A stretch of 64,000 nt of DNA from Vitrella brassicaformis (taxonomy: Eukaryota; Sar; Vitrellaceae): assembly GCA_001179505.1 (NCBI GenBank), contig CDMY01000770.1, positions 146,298-210,297 of the forward strand, in the 5' to 3' direction. This document shows, one piece after another, positions 1 through 11,182 of this stretch. A model generated the notes under the pieces. That model was not told the DNA's origin. It made no database searches and worked only from the letters and a program-made list of their open reading frames with translations. The position numbers and the translations under genes were made by a program. Position 1 is the stretch's first letter. Every line of letters starts with the position of its first letter.

Positions 1-600
1 GGGGCGGGGCGCAAAGAGGGGGGAGGGTGGGGTTGGTGCGCCTGACGGACGGCATGTCCTCGTCGTTCAGCTCAACCGCCTCGAAGGCGATCGTCGTGAG
101 TGAGCCGTCGGGGATGTCGGCCGACTCTCCCCTCCTCTCTGCCTCTGCCCTCTTCTCCGCGACCATCGCTGTGCGGCCCTCTGTGTGGCCTTCGATGAGT
201 GCCGAGATGACGTCCAGACACCAGGCCCCCTCGCCAGCCGGGTGACAGCTCAAGATGCGGGCGATCTTCGGCATGCGGCCGCCCCACCTCTTGGCCACAT
301 TGACGGGCATCGTCTGCCAGAAGGCCCTGTCGGCGGCCCTGGAGCAGTCGATGTCCACTTGGTGGCACTGACCCCCGGCCTCCGCGGCGATGCTGTTGTT
401 GAAGAGCGGCCACACGCCATAGCCCGAGATGAGAATGAGGTCCTCACGCGACAAACGCCTCCCAGCCTGCGATGGGAAAAGATCCGCCATCGTCGAATGC
501 ATCGAATTTGGCTTCCTGGTGGTGTTACCGGTCCTTCATTGGTGGGGAGTCGTCCCGACAGATGGATCAAACGAAACGATGTGCCGGTCGTGTCAGCCAT
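1..600 (-). CDS. Unknown protein, 3' part outside the window
   Basis: Two exons fit on the minus strand. A short first exon starts at the ATG at 600 (MADTTGTSF...). A canonical GTAACA donor near 527 and a TCCCATCGCAG acceptor near 471 then join, in phase, a long open exon that runs off the left edge. The long exon contains ISGYGVWPLFNNS, Cys/Trp-rich stretches and a charged segment of Ala, Glu and Arg residues (AEKRAEAERR). I recognise no family. The start is divergent from the armadillo-repeat gene at 838, with 237 bp between them. The acidic end of the visible exon may already be running toward an intron at the edge. The first exon is less certain than the second. Confidence 0.5.
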
Positions 601-837
601 CTGCACACACCACACGTCCACAGCAGATGAATGAACGCAGGCGCTCAGCTGGCGGGTGAGTTCTCGTATCACCTGAACACGCTCGTCCTGTGCGATGAAG
701 CTATTTCTCGAGACGTACGGCTCTGCAGTGGTTTGTTTTCACGTCTTATATGGTTGCCCTCCCCCCGGCATTCGTGCTGCATTCGAAAGCTCGCATGTGA
801 CGAAAGATTCGTGAAACTGCTCTCTCACACGGAAAAA

Positions 838-3630
838 ATGGCAGCGGTGGTATTGCAGGCGGCGCCAGCGTACCGGCGGCACATTGTTACGTATGCTCTC
901 GAGGCCAACCACCCATGGCGCCCCGAGCATATGGACAGAGTCCTCCCCCACGAGGTCTCCACAGCTTACGGCACAAGACTCTTCACCAGACTCATAGAGC
1001 GCCTACAGGACCCACAGTTCCCCACGGACAGATGCGTTGAGGCGCTCCAGACCATCGCATGCCGACTCGCAAACCAGGCAACTACGAAGAGCAACAGACA
1101 TGCAATTGCACAATCACATAGATTGCCGTCCTTCTCCTTCACTGCAGGAGGCCAAGTGTCAGGCCATCAATGACGGCTTGGTGCCTGTGGTAATCGCCCT
1201 GCTGGCCCACGAGTCGTCTGAGTGGAAGCACCCGCCATCGGTGCACGAGGAGGCGGCGGTCGTGCTGGGGAAGCTATGTCTGCTGAGGGATGGGCGACAG
1301 CAGGTGGCAGAGGGTGGGGGCATACACCTGCTGACCGACCTGCTGCTGGGGAGCCCCAAGGCATCTGTCCGGTAAGGACAGAAAAGACGGCTGCATTTTG
1401 CATGACATCTATTTGTGTGTGGTCGTTTGCAGTGAGTGTGTTGGTGTTGCTTTCTTCAACCTTGCTTCGGGGCGAGACGGGTGTCAGTACCTCATACAAG
1501 ACAGTAAGCTTAACAGCCAGGGAGGCATGGATGTCAGTCAATCTTGTCATGTCTCGATGGTGCTATATATCTTCAGCCGATTCCTTTTCCCTTGCTGCCT
1601 TTCTGACGTCTGCTCTGCCCTTTGCCAATCCCGCAAACCCGCCACAGACAAAGGAGGAACTGGTGAGCTGCACACTCACACACACGTATGACTTCCATGC
1701 ACATGCACAGGCTCACACAAGCACGCACGCATTGTGTCTGCCGCATTCTATTCCATGCAGTGTCAATGGCGATGCATTCATGCCACCGTGCAAGCCCTGG
1801 AGAAAGTCACCAACTGGTCGCCTTTCATCCCACAGCGGAACACGCCAAAGAACGGCATTTTTCTGTTTTCCGTGTTGTGTGCAAGCAGGTATTGCGATGG
1901 TGTGCGGTGTGGCGAGGGCACCGGGCTCATCCCAGCCATGTGCGGCTTCCTCGAACGGTCTTACAAACACGTGCAGAAGCTCACCCCGGAAGAGCGGACA
2001 GCTCAGCTGGCTGACTCCCCCCATCCATTTCTCGCGCTGTGCGAAAACCTGCTGGCTGCGTAAGCATGCACACACACACAAGTGAGAAGAGAGACACGCG
2101 TGCACACGTGTCTGTGTCAGAATTCTGGTTGTATTGAGTCACCTGGCGCTGCAGCCGGATGGGCGTAAGGAGCTGATTGAGCTCAAGGCGGTGAAAAGCA
2201 TATCCACCTTCCTCACTCACCCAAACCCCTCAATCAGACTGTAGACACATGAGTCCATCCATCCATCCGTCGGTGAATGTCCGTCTGTCTGTCTGTACCC
2301 CGGTAGAGCGTGTCTCGACGCGTTGAGTTCGATATCGCTCGACGTCCAGGGCAAGCACCTTGTCCTCGAAGACCCGCGTGTGCAGCAGGTGGGTACGAAG
2401 AAGATCGGATCATTTCTCCATCAGTCGCCATATGTGAATGTCTCGCATCATCAGTGCGGTGTGCCGCTGCTGCTCGACGAGGATGAGAGGATCAAACAAA
2501 AGGCGGACCAGGTATGCTGGGGCTTCTTTCTTTAAGAGATCCGCCGGGTTGAGTGTTGTTGTCCGTCCGTCTGTCAGGTGGTGCAATCGTCGTCCGAGTT
2601 GCCCGCCAACAGGCGCCAGTATGTTGCCAGGCTCCTTTACGACTTCACCGGCATGCAGAAGGTGCGTCCATATGCGCCTGTCTCCATGTCTTATGCACAC
2701 ACTCGTGTCTGTTTGTGTATGTGTCAGCTCTACGGCACCTCAGTGATCGTCACACTGGTCGAGTACCTCCGCGAGACAGTCGGCCTGGCGACCAACGCCA
2801 TCCCGTCCGAGACGTCACACGCCACACAGAGGTCCGAAGAAGCCTTGCAGCTCATGGGCGGCGAGGCGCACGAGAGACAGCTGCAAATCCTCAAGGCACT
2901 GCTGCACTTCCTCAGCCAGGACACCATCACACACGATGGCATCACCCTGGTCGGCCACAAGACAGATACACAAGAAAAGAAGGCGTGAAACGTGTCTTCT
3001 GTCTGTGTGTGCGTCTGTGTGCAGGCATTGGAGAAGACTCCGGCGGCGTGGTCGGTGAAGCACGCGATGGGGATTGGCGAGGCGCTGTTTTGGCTGCTTC
3101 GCGACGATGTGGCCGAGGACGTGAGGCGATACGCCGTCGAATGCCTGGGGGTCCTCGCCAAAGACAAACAGGTGACACACACAGGGAAAGGGGTGACCAT
3201 GCTCATCGGTCTGTGTTGTCTCTCTGTATTGTCTAGGCTCGTGAGTCGCTGATAGCGACTCACCACACGCTGAAGTCGCCCGAGCTGACGGCCGCCCTAC
3301 TCGCCGCGGCACTGCCCAGTGAGCTGCACCAGGCCCTCGTGGAAGACAAAACACAGACGACACAAGACACCGACCAGCCGGCAGCAAAGCGCAGAGAAAC
3401 AGGTGGGGGAAGGGGGAAAGGACAAATAAGTGATCGATCATCGATATGTCTCTCCCCTCTCCCTTCGTCTGTCCCGTCTGTCAGCGCCGGCGCCCGTTTC
3501 CCTCGCTGCCCCGCTGGCCAAGGGCGTAAGGGACGAGGGGGGTCGGCAGCAGCTGCCTCGGAAGACGCTGGAAGTGAGCGGCTTCCTCAGTGAGAGCAAT
3601 TACTGGAAGACAGTGGTGCTCAAATCGTGA
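838..3630 (+). CDS. Armadillo/HEAT-repeat protein, RSPH14-like
   Basis: About a dozen exons encode an all-helical repeat protein. The first exon (ATG at 838, context aaaaATGG) carries a segment of the type D-R-V-L-P-H-E-V-S-T-A-Y-G followed by LFTRLIERLQDP. This resembles the start of RSPH14/RTDR1, a radial-spoke armadillo protein of motile cilia. Later exons give armadillo-like helices: EEAAVVLGKLCLLRDGRQQV, VAFFNLASGRDGCQYL (exon from 1432), VLSHLALQPDGRKELIE (from 2122), ACLDALSSISLDVQGK, LVEYLRETVGLATN (from 2729) and VRRYAVECLGVLAKD (from 3028). The final exon starts near 3485 and stops at 3628-3630. Exon limits between 1640 and 2060 are uncertain. The protein is longer than the roughly 350 residues usual for RSPH14, so an armadillo protein of another subfamily is the main alternative. 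A ciliary role is inference. Confidence 0.75.
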
Positions 3631-4080
3631 TTATGACCGGGTGCGTTCGTACGTCCGTTCATTCGTTTGTTGATTCATTCATGTCTTAATGCAGTCAACG
3701 TGTCCCCGTACTCGCGTCATGACGTCAGTCAGATCCACAGTATACATGGATGGCATTCACAGAACAACTCTTTCGGTGGGCACACGATGCATGCTACGCC
3801 CACATCACATGTGCGGCAACAGGAAAGCCAAAACGCCGGCCGCACCGTCCCATATATCATCATCGTGTCTACACGTACGTACGAGTGTTTCCCGTACTGT
3901 GCGTCAGATGGACGGACGGATGCGATGCACTCATTCACTCACAAAATTGCAGGGAGCCGGCCGCTGAGCCACACGTCTGTCTGATTATCTCACATCGATC
4001 GGTGCACATACAACACACAACGTCTGTGCGCTCAACTCGACAAAAGGCCCCACACCACAATCACCGGTTCAGTGGGTAGG
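3631..4080. other. Convergent intergenic spacer
   Basis: This spacer lies between the stop codons of two converging genes. It has no convincing ORF with splice signals and contains short ACGT-rich palindromic stretches (near 3875-3890). I see no RNA gene or repeat of note. It should hold the two 3' UTRs. Confidence 0.6.
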
Positions 4081-4578
4081 TCACACCATGGCGAATGTCT
4101 TAGCATTCATGTCCTTGATCAGGTCGGTGAGCTTGTCCAGCTCCGACTGCGGTCCGTGGAGCTGGGCAGACACGATCTCAGCGATCTCCAGCGCCTTCTT
4201 GACCTCCGCATCGACGTTGACCAGATGAGCCTTGAGGGCCTCGGCACTAACGGACACACAACGGCTCGCGTGGGCGCAGGAGTGTTGCCGCGTAGCTGTG
4301 TGTGTTCAGCCCACCTGTCGTATGCCTCTTGACAGATGAACGTGTTTCCACTGCAAGTGAAATGGTAGTGCACGCAGCCCTTCTCAGCCTTGTTCGCAAT
4401 GCCCTCCTTGACCTGCATCAAACGAACACCCGCACAGACAAGCGCCACATCTGCATTTTTCCCCGTTTGTGTATCCTGCCTCCGAACGCACCTTGGCGAT
4501 GAATCCCTCGACGCAGATCTTCTTGAACGCCTCGACCTGGCCCTCCTTGACCTTGAAAGTCGGCACGAAGATCACCAT
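4081..4578 (-). CDS. ABM-like dimeric alpha/beta-barrel protein
   Basis: Three exons (4578-4492, 4412-4315, 4246-4081) join in phase to 116 codons plus stop. The protein starts MVIFVPTFKVKEGQ, which is the first strand and helix of antibiotic-biosynthesis-monooxygenase (ABM) type barrels. It continues through EKGCVHYHF, NTFICQEAYDS and EALKAHL, the characteristic ABM order: Gly-Cys/His strand, 'F.cqEaY' strand, then 'Ah..h..' helix. The length matches the family (about 100-115). Members are small cofactor-free or haem-linked oxygenases, or simply signalling barrels, so the substrate cannot be predicted. An upstream in-frame ATG at 4605 is a possible alternative start. The start faces CLPTM1 across 325 bp, and that interval contains one copy of a dispersed repeat (4705-4750). 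Confidence 0.8.
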
Positions 4579-4691
4579 CGTCTCGCATCCAGCTGCAACC
4601 ACCATCCTGCACAGGCGCTGATAAACGATGACCTTCTGCTCTGGCTTCAAGTCGATGTGCTGAGTTGGTGCACAGATCGCGCGAACGCAGC

Positions 4692-4758
4692 CCAAAGAAG
4701 GGATGTCAGAAGCGGTTTCAGGGAGCACCCTAGGCGGCCTGGCGGCCAAAGAAGGGAT
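4692..4758. repeat. Dispersed short repeat, copy 1, with flanking direct repeats
   Basis: A core of about 39 bp at roughly 4712-4750 (includes TTTCAGGGAGCACCC and AGGCGGCCTGGCGGCCAA) recurs almost unchanged at 28985-29023. In this copy a 13-bp word (CCAAAGAAGGGAT) occurs at 4692-4704 and again at 4746-4758, bracketing 41 bp. This is the pattern left by a short insertion with target duplication. It lies in the divergent promoter region between the ABM-like gene and CLPTM1. Confidence 0.65.
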
Positions 4759-4903
4759 CAGCTGCGAGCTTCAAGCCAGGCTTGCGAGAGAAGAAAGTGC
4801 AGATCTGGCGATCTTGATGCTTTGGTGTGAAGAGATATGGGTGCCAAGACAAATGCAATCGTGGTACGTACGTGCCAAAGATTGCAAGAAGACAACAGAT
4901 GAG

Positions 4904-7563
4904 ATGGCCTGCGCTCGCGCTTGTGTGCCTGTTGATCTCTGCCTGCAGGTGTGTGCGTTGGCTTACATGGCCTTTAATTTCTACAAACTGTGGCGAGAAG
5001 TGCAGCCACCCGTGTTGCAGGAGGGATCTGTGGCGAGCCATCCATTGTCCAACGAAATAAAGGTAGCTGTACCCACAACAAACAAACACGGACCGACAGA
5101 CACCCACGCGTGCGTGTATCTCTGTGGCTGCAGGAGGGCGAGAAGGTCACTTTGAGCTTCACCATCATCAGCACCAAGCGAGCGAAGCGGAAGGGCAAAG
5201 ACGGCCAGCTGCAGCTCTACCCGCTCGGCAACCTGTCAGTGCCCTATCGGTGGAGCGGCTCGGACGCCCTCCCGAGGCTGAGCAATGAGAAGGAGGGACA
5301 GTGGTGGGTGCTCTTCAACCCGACGGCATTCCACCATTTCGAAGCCAAGCTACCGCACCAACTGAGGTCAGGATGGTGTCATCTGGGGGGGCTGGGGGGC
5401 TGAACGATTGCCTGTGTGTGTGTGTGTGTGTTTATCCCTGCAGGCGGAATGCGACTCTCTACTTGCGAGTGGATGCGATCACACGTGGCTCATCTGTGCA
5501 TCGCATCATCGAGACTGAGCTGACGCACCCGACCATACCAGGTAGGTCCTCGACAACAGATGATCCAACACACATCCAAGACAAAACCTATCGATATACA
5601 TACCTGCTGTGTGGTGCTCAGATTCGGTCAAGACACCGAAGCGCTATCTGCTGTTGGATCCGTGGGGCACTGAGCTGAAGAGGAAGCACCAGTGGATGAG
5701 GGACTATCACATCGGGGGCGACGGCCACGCACCGCCACCTGTCCTGGGCATCCCCTCCTTCATTGAGGCAAGTGCAGGGGAGGTCACGGCCAGACAGCCA
5801 CATGGCGTCTGTGTCTGTCTCATCAGGTTGGTTTGGTGACGGAGCACCGTGTCCTTGATGGCATCATCCTGGCACACAAACTGCCGAGGGACTCCATCGA
5901 CGGCCGCAGGAAGGTATGCAGCTCGACCGCCAAGCACAACAACACAAACTGAATGATTTTACCATGTGTGCAGACGTTCGGATTTCCCCCTCACGTGAAC
6001 AAGTACCTGACGCCCCGCGACCAGTACACTCCCCTGGTGGCCTACGAGACCCTCTATAACATCACCAAGCAGGAGGACACGCAGAGTGGCGACGGCGACA
6101 GCGACAAACAGGAGGAGCCCACACTCAAGATCAGATACAAACCGATAGGTACGTCACTCCCTCCCGCCACTCCGTCGGCCGGTCGCCTCAGTATGAGTGG
6201 TGTGTGTGTGTGTGTGATGTGGCGTAGGCATGGCGTTTTGGATGTTTCAGTTCTTCCTGGGGCACAGCTTTGAGTCGATGGAGAAGTGGGGCTTCAATGA
6301 GTATGACATCGACTCGCTCAAAATGATGGTACGCAAGCGTTGCAACGAGCAGCACCACAAAAAGACAGACAGACAGACAGACCTTCTTGAGCTTTGTCGT
6401 GTCCATCGCTGGCAGATGACCGGCACGTCCCCCTGGCTGCTGTGCCTCACATACGCCGTCTCCGTTGCTCGTAAGCCATCCCTTCAGCCGCAGACACTGT
6501 CAGACATAAACACACATGGCCTGCCTGTCTGTGTCTGTTTTTATCCATCAGACCTTATCCTGGAGATCCTCGCCATTGGGCACGGTACGCACCCACGGGG
6601 ACAGAGCAAGTGATGACGCGCGAGTGGTGTTTGTCTCTTTGTCTGGGTCTGCAGACATCAGCTTTTGGCGTCGTGCGAGTGAGGACTCGATTGGCGGCAT
6701 GTCGTCCAACAGCCTCCTCCTTGACATCATCAGTAGTGTCATCATACTGCTCTACCTGTGGGAGCAAAATGAGACCGCCATCATACGGGTGGGTCAGCCG
6801 GGCAGGACAAATCCGCTCCCACGATCTCGCTCTGCATGTGTGTGTGTGTGTCAGTATCTTGTGTTCGCGAGGACGGCGCTTGACGTGTGGAAGCTGAGCA
6901 AGCTGGTCAGTGGCTCCCAGCACATGACCCCTCTATGCCCATCCATCCCACACACACACACGTGCCCTCTGTCCTCCATTCTTGCAGGTGGACTTCACTC
7001 TCAAGGCGAGCTTCCCCTTTATCCACTTACGAAGGAAAGAGCTTACCAGGAGCAGCAGCAGCGGTGGCAAGGACGACGACACGAAGGGCGCCGCCGCCCG
7101 CGAGGCGGCCCTGGAGCGGTTCGAGAGCAAGTGTATGCGTGTGCTGGGCGGGGGCTGCCTGGTGCTGGTCATGCTGGTGGCCGCCTACCAGCTGGTGTAC
7201 GAGAAGCAGAAGTCGTGGGTGTCCTGGGTGATTGAGAGCCTCGCCATGTGCGCCTACACGGGCGGGTTCGTGAGCATGACACCGCAGCTCTTCCGCAACT
7301 ATCAGCTGCGGTCGGTGGAGCACCTGCCGCTGGTGGTCTTCTGCTACCGCTTCTGCAACACCATCATCGACGACCTCTTCTCGCTGCTGATCCGGATGCC
7401 CGAGATGCACCGGATGAGCGTGTTCCGCGACGATGTGGTGTTCGTGCTGCTGCTGTACCAGAGGTGGATATACAGGAAATCAAGACCGATGGACGACAAA
7501 GATGCCGCGGCAGTGAGCACCAGGGAGTCGTCCGAGGCGGCCGACAAAGCCAAGAGAGAGTGA
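4904..7563 (+). CDS. CLPTM1: CLPTM1 family transmembrane protein
   Basis: Twelve exons (4904-5062, 5134-5366, 5444-5541, 5622-5767, 5827-5913, 5974-6148, 6228-6328, 6416-6470, 6552-6584, 6655-6788, 6855-6905, 6988-7563) join in phase to 615 codons plus stop, close to animal CLPTM1 (about 670). A hydrophobic N-terminal anchor leads to a luminal beta-rich half. The conserved membrane half follows, with the family blocks MSSNSLLLDIISSVIILLYL, RTALDVWKLSKL, QKSWVSWVIESL, FVSMTPQLFRNYQLRSV, NTIIDDLF and HRMSVFRDDVVF...YQRWIY. Family members are ER membrane proteins linked to trafficking of receptors and to lipid scrambling. The intron after codon GAG at 5767 begins GCAAGT, a GC-AG intron. The ATG at 4904 was chosen as the last in-frame start before the anchor. 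Confidence 0.95.
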
Positions 7564-8367
7564 TGTGGAGGCACTGGTGGACGGACAAGTGTCTGTGTGT
7601 GTGTCGTGTCGATATGGACGACTGTCTGGAGTGTCTGTTGTTGCGTGCTGCGCGTGCGTGAGCACGAGCTGATAATTAATTCGGTAATTCGACTCCTCCT
7701 ACAAGCATGACATTTGGCAGCTTTGCCACTTGACAAGTTTGATTGACGGATGCATGGTCACGAATTGTCACCACATGAGCATGGAATCGTTTGTTCGTTC
7801 GTTCTTTGGACACACAAAACACACACCTCTCACGCAATCATGTCATGTGTCTCAAGGCATGCTCCAACCGACCAATGAGAACTTGGCATCGGGGGCGGGT
7901 TTCAGTCGTCCAAACACAAGACCACTAAACATCAGACAAGCATACTAGGAGCCAGTATGGGCAGAGCGGGATGTATGTGTGACCTCCCTGGCACATCGTG
8001 TGACAGCCTTATGTGAAGATGCGTCCCGCACTTGCAGTGCATGACATCAAGCAAGAAGATGATGAATAAAAGAGACGGATACGGACACATCCACGCACAC
8101 CCGGCAGGGCCGGGGTTAAAGGTTGAACTTAGAACACAGGGATCGGCTGCAAACCCCAATGTCAGATCGAGACACATCAAAAGAACCCGCCCAAGTCGGC
8201 ACACACATCCTTGCACGATGCACGTGCTCCTACGCCTGCCGAGTATCCTAATGGAGCTGCCAATTTGCCCACTTATTCCCCCCGCCCCCTCGACAGACAG
8301 CTCTCACTCACTCACGTCGATTGTGAAAGCATGATGTCGGCCACTCCGGCAAGTCCAATACGTACGC
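7564..8367. other. Convergent intergenic spacer
   Basis: About 800 bp between the CLPTM1 stop and the stop of the coiled-coil gene. There is a TAATTAATTCGG stretch just after CLPTM1 (7672-7685), possibly its 3' processing region. I see no supported gene. The short ORFs here lack splice signals and similarity. Confidence 0.55.
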
Positions 8368-10763
8368 CTACGCCAGCGCCCCCTCATGCAGACCCTCCGC
8401 CCCCGACTCCACCCCCGTCCCCTCGCCCTTCTCGCTATCCTTCTTGCCTCCACGGCCACCCACACAACGGTCCCACCCACGGCCGCCGCCCCGGTGCACC
8501 ACGGCTGCAGCAGCCGCAGCTGCTGCGAGCGGCTCGCCGTCGTCGTCGTCGAGTAGTATGTCGTCCTGGCTGCCGCTGGGCTTCTCGCCGACGACCGGGG
8601 CCTTGGGGTGGTGGGGGTGGTGTGTGGGGCCGCCGCCTCGGTCAAGTGCCGCTGCTGCTGCCGCTGCTGCTGCGCCAGACGGGTGTGGCATGGAACGCTC
8701 CAACTCAGCCAACTTGGTCTCCAACTGACAGCACACGTACGACAGAGAGAGAAGGGAGGGACACATGGAATGGGTGGGGTGAGGTGTGTGGATGTGTCGA
8801 TGGATGGATGGGTGGGGCGGTCGCTAGGCTACAGCAAGGACCATAGCATGCCATGCATTCCTACCTCAGTATTCTTGTTCTGGGGGTCGGTGAGATCCTT
8901 CGCTTTGCCCCCGAGCTCACTGGCCGTGTTGTACTTGGCCTCCATGCTAACATACACCTGAACACATAAACACAAACAACACGTGGACCGACAGATTGCT
9001 CTGCGCAGCGCATGTGCGGAGGTGTGGGTGTGTGCGTGTGTGTGTGTCGTATTGCCCACTGACGTCGTCGGCGGCCTTCTTGTGGTCTTCTGCCGCCATG
9101 TTGTGCTGCTGGAGAGATTGCCTGTACTGCTGGGCCGTCCTCTGGTGCGTCTCGACGGCCTTGCGCAGGTCGGCAGCGGCACTCTCGACCTGGCGAAGAC
9201 GCTCCTGCAACTGATGGACACACAAACACACACATACGTACACATTGATGGGTGGATTGATGAAAGGGGAGGGAGGGAGGGGGCAGCCTTGCCTCATGCC
9301 ATGCCATACGCCATGCCCACCGCACGTAACTTAGTTAGTGACCTTGTGTGTGTCCTGGTCAGCTTTGGCCAGTGCGTCGCGGGCCGCCTGCAGCTCCCTC
9401 TCCACTACGGCTACCTGCCCACACACAGACAGACACGCAGAGGTGGAGGGAGGGAGGGAGGGAGGGAGGGAAAGAGGCACAGAGAGGAGAGGCATCGATC
9501 AGATGAAGCAGGTCGGTCGATCAGCATATGGGCATATGGGTCATCGATGCATTCACCCAAGTGTTCAAACGTTTACCTTGTCGGTGTCGCTGCGGGCCTT
9601 CTCCCTCACTCATGAGAGCTTCCGCTTCCTTGGCCTCTTCTAGGTCATCCCTCGCAGAAGCGGCTCCCGCATGTCGGCCAGTGTGGATGTCGCGTGCTGG
9701 CGGTGTTGTCTGGTCGCGTCCTGTCGGTGTTGTCTGGGGCGTCCGGGAAGGACAGCATCGCCAGCAGCAGAAAATGAACTCGCACACCACACACGTGCAC
9801 GTGATGACGAACTCCCACGTGCCGGGCCCGTAGACAGCGGCGGCGTCACCGAAGACCAGAGTGATGTCCCAAAGGACCTCTCCCATAGCATTCGAAATGG
9901 GCTCGCGAAGGGCGATGCAGAGCGAAAAGAGGACGGCGCCGATGATGCAGTTGACGAGCTTGAAGGGCCAGAAATAGCGTCTCTGCCGCCAGAAGGCTCG
10001 GGTCGGAAGGGTCTGAACGAAAAAGACAGGAGAGCATACGTTTGCTCATACACAGCAAAGGCAACACATACGCTTACATCTGTTTTACGTTTCTGTTTGC
10101 AGGTATCCAGGCAGGTGTCGTGGGCGTCTGTGGAGAACCTTCAGAGTGATCCGGGGCACGAGTAGAATCGGATGCAGATCCGCTTCGGCCAGCTGCAGAC
10201 ACTCACTCAGCAAGCGCACAATGATGTCGAGTCTGCAGGTGTGTCTGACCCGTTTTGTCACCTCCCTCACCTCCATCATCGCCTCATACGTCTCGGATGA
10301 CACCCGATGCGGACAGTCGTCACCTTCATAAACCAAGATGTCGTTGTCGCTTGTGCGATAACGACGGTAGAGGCCCTGCAGCTGCTGAAGCAGGTCATCT
10401 TTGTCAATGAACTCGACTGTCTTATGTCCGACGAAAAAAGGGCCGTTGGGCCTGTCGAGGGAAACACGAAGTTTCCTCTTCTCCTGGGATGAAGAAGGGG
10501 GGGGGGTACTGCTGCGGGACCGGACTGCATGGCTGTGGTGGCGACGCCATTCTCTCTATCTCTCTGTCAACTCTGACCTCTGTGAAAGCGATCATTGGGG
10601 GCCGAAGTTTTGGGTTCAGAGAAGATGATGAAGTCGAATCCGTTTTCAATGTTGGCGAGGCGCCGCGAGGACTCTCATATGCTTGTTCGTCCCTCACTGT
10701 GCCTTTCAGCCTGAAATCTGAACCGGCGAGATTTTCGCGCGATGAGACGGGAGACGCCCCCAA
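8368..10763 (-). CDS. Two-TM, coiled-coil protein of unknown function
   Basis: Reading on the minus strand: an N-terminal exon (start at 10763, or at the nearer ATG MIAFTE at about 10600) leads to a 10497-10207 exon encoding a soluble segment (RVSLDRPNGPFFVGHK, DKDDLLQQLQGLYRRY). A GTGAGT intron at 10206-10128 follows. The next exons encode a membrane part with VNCIIGAVLFSLCIALREP and VYGPGTWEFVITCTCVVCEF (two probable helices). A long coiled coil follows (VERELQAARDALAKADQDT, LQERLRQVESAAADLRKAV, ETKLAELERSM), then a low-complexity tail with poly-Ala blocks and an acidic DDDD run. Between 9640 and 9575 the coiled-coil frame is restored only if one base is removed from the CCC run at 9603-9605. 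Family not recognised. A membrane tether or scaffold is inference. Confidence 0.6.
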
Positions 10764-11182
10764 GATTTTTCCGCTACACCTCTGCAGATTTTTCCACCTT
10801 CTTCTTCAAGTTGGCTTCTTCAGCCGTTTCTTTTTCTTTTCGGCTTGTTGTTGGCTTGTGCTGTCCGCCCCATCTCCCTCTACCCCTCCCAACTCGTCCG
10901 GATGTCACCCGCCACTTTTTTCCTCCACCGCCGTGCCCTGCCTTCTGTGGAACGCCTGGCGACTGGCAGTGCCTGGCACCTGCCGAGAGCGCACCCACCT
11001 TTTTCTCGCATAATCCGCCTCCATCCGGTGAGCACATGGCCATGTGTCTTGGGCAGAGGTATGTATGCATTTCGACCATTCCATTGTGTCTGTGTATTCA
11101 CAAGTCGGTCATGGCGCAGCATTTTCTGAGCGACAGGGCCCGCGTCATGTGAGCGAGTTGGCTCATTCGGCGTTCACTGCGC
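10764..11182. promoter_or_regulatory. Divergent 5' region
   Basis: About 420 bp between the starts of the coiled-coil gene (-) and the kinase-like gene (+). It is pyrimidine-rich (TTTCTTTTTC near 10830-10840) with no TATA-like box that I can defend. It presumably holds both promoters and 5' UTRs. The ORFs drawn through it have no supporting similarity. Confidence 0.35.

Noticed and set aside
8211-8846. Long plus-strand ORF opposite the coiled-coil gene tail
   Set aside because: It is a Pro/Arg-rich shadow of the poly-Ala/Gly coding exon on the other strand, with no splice context.
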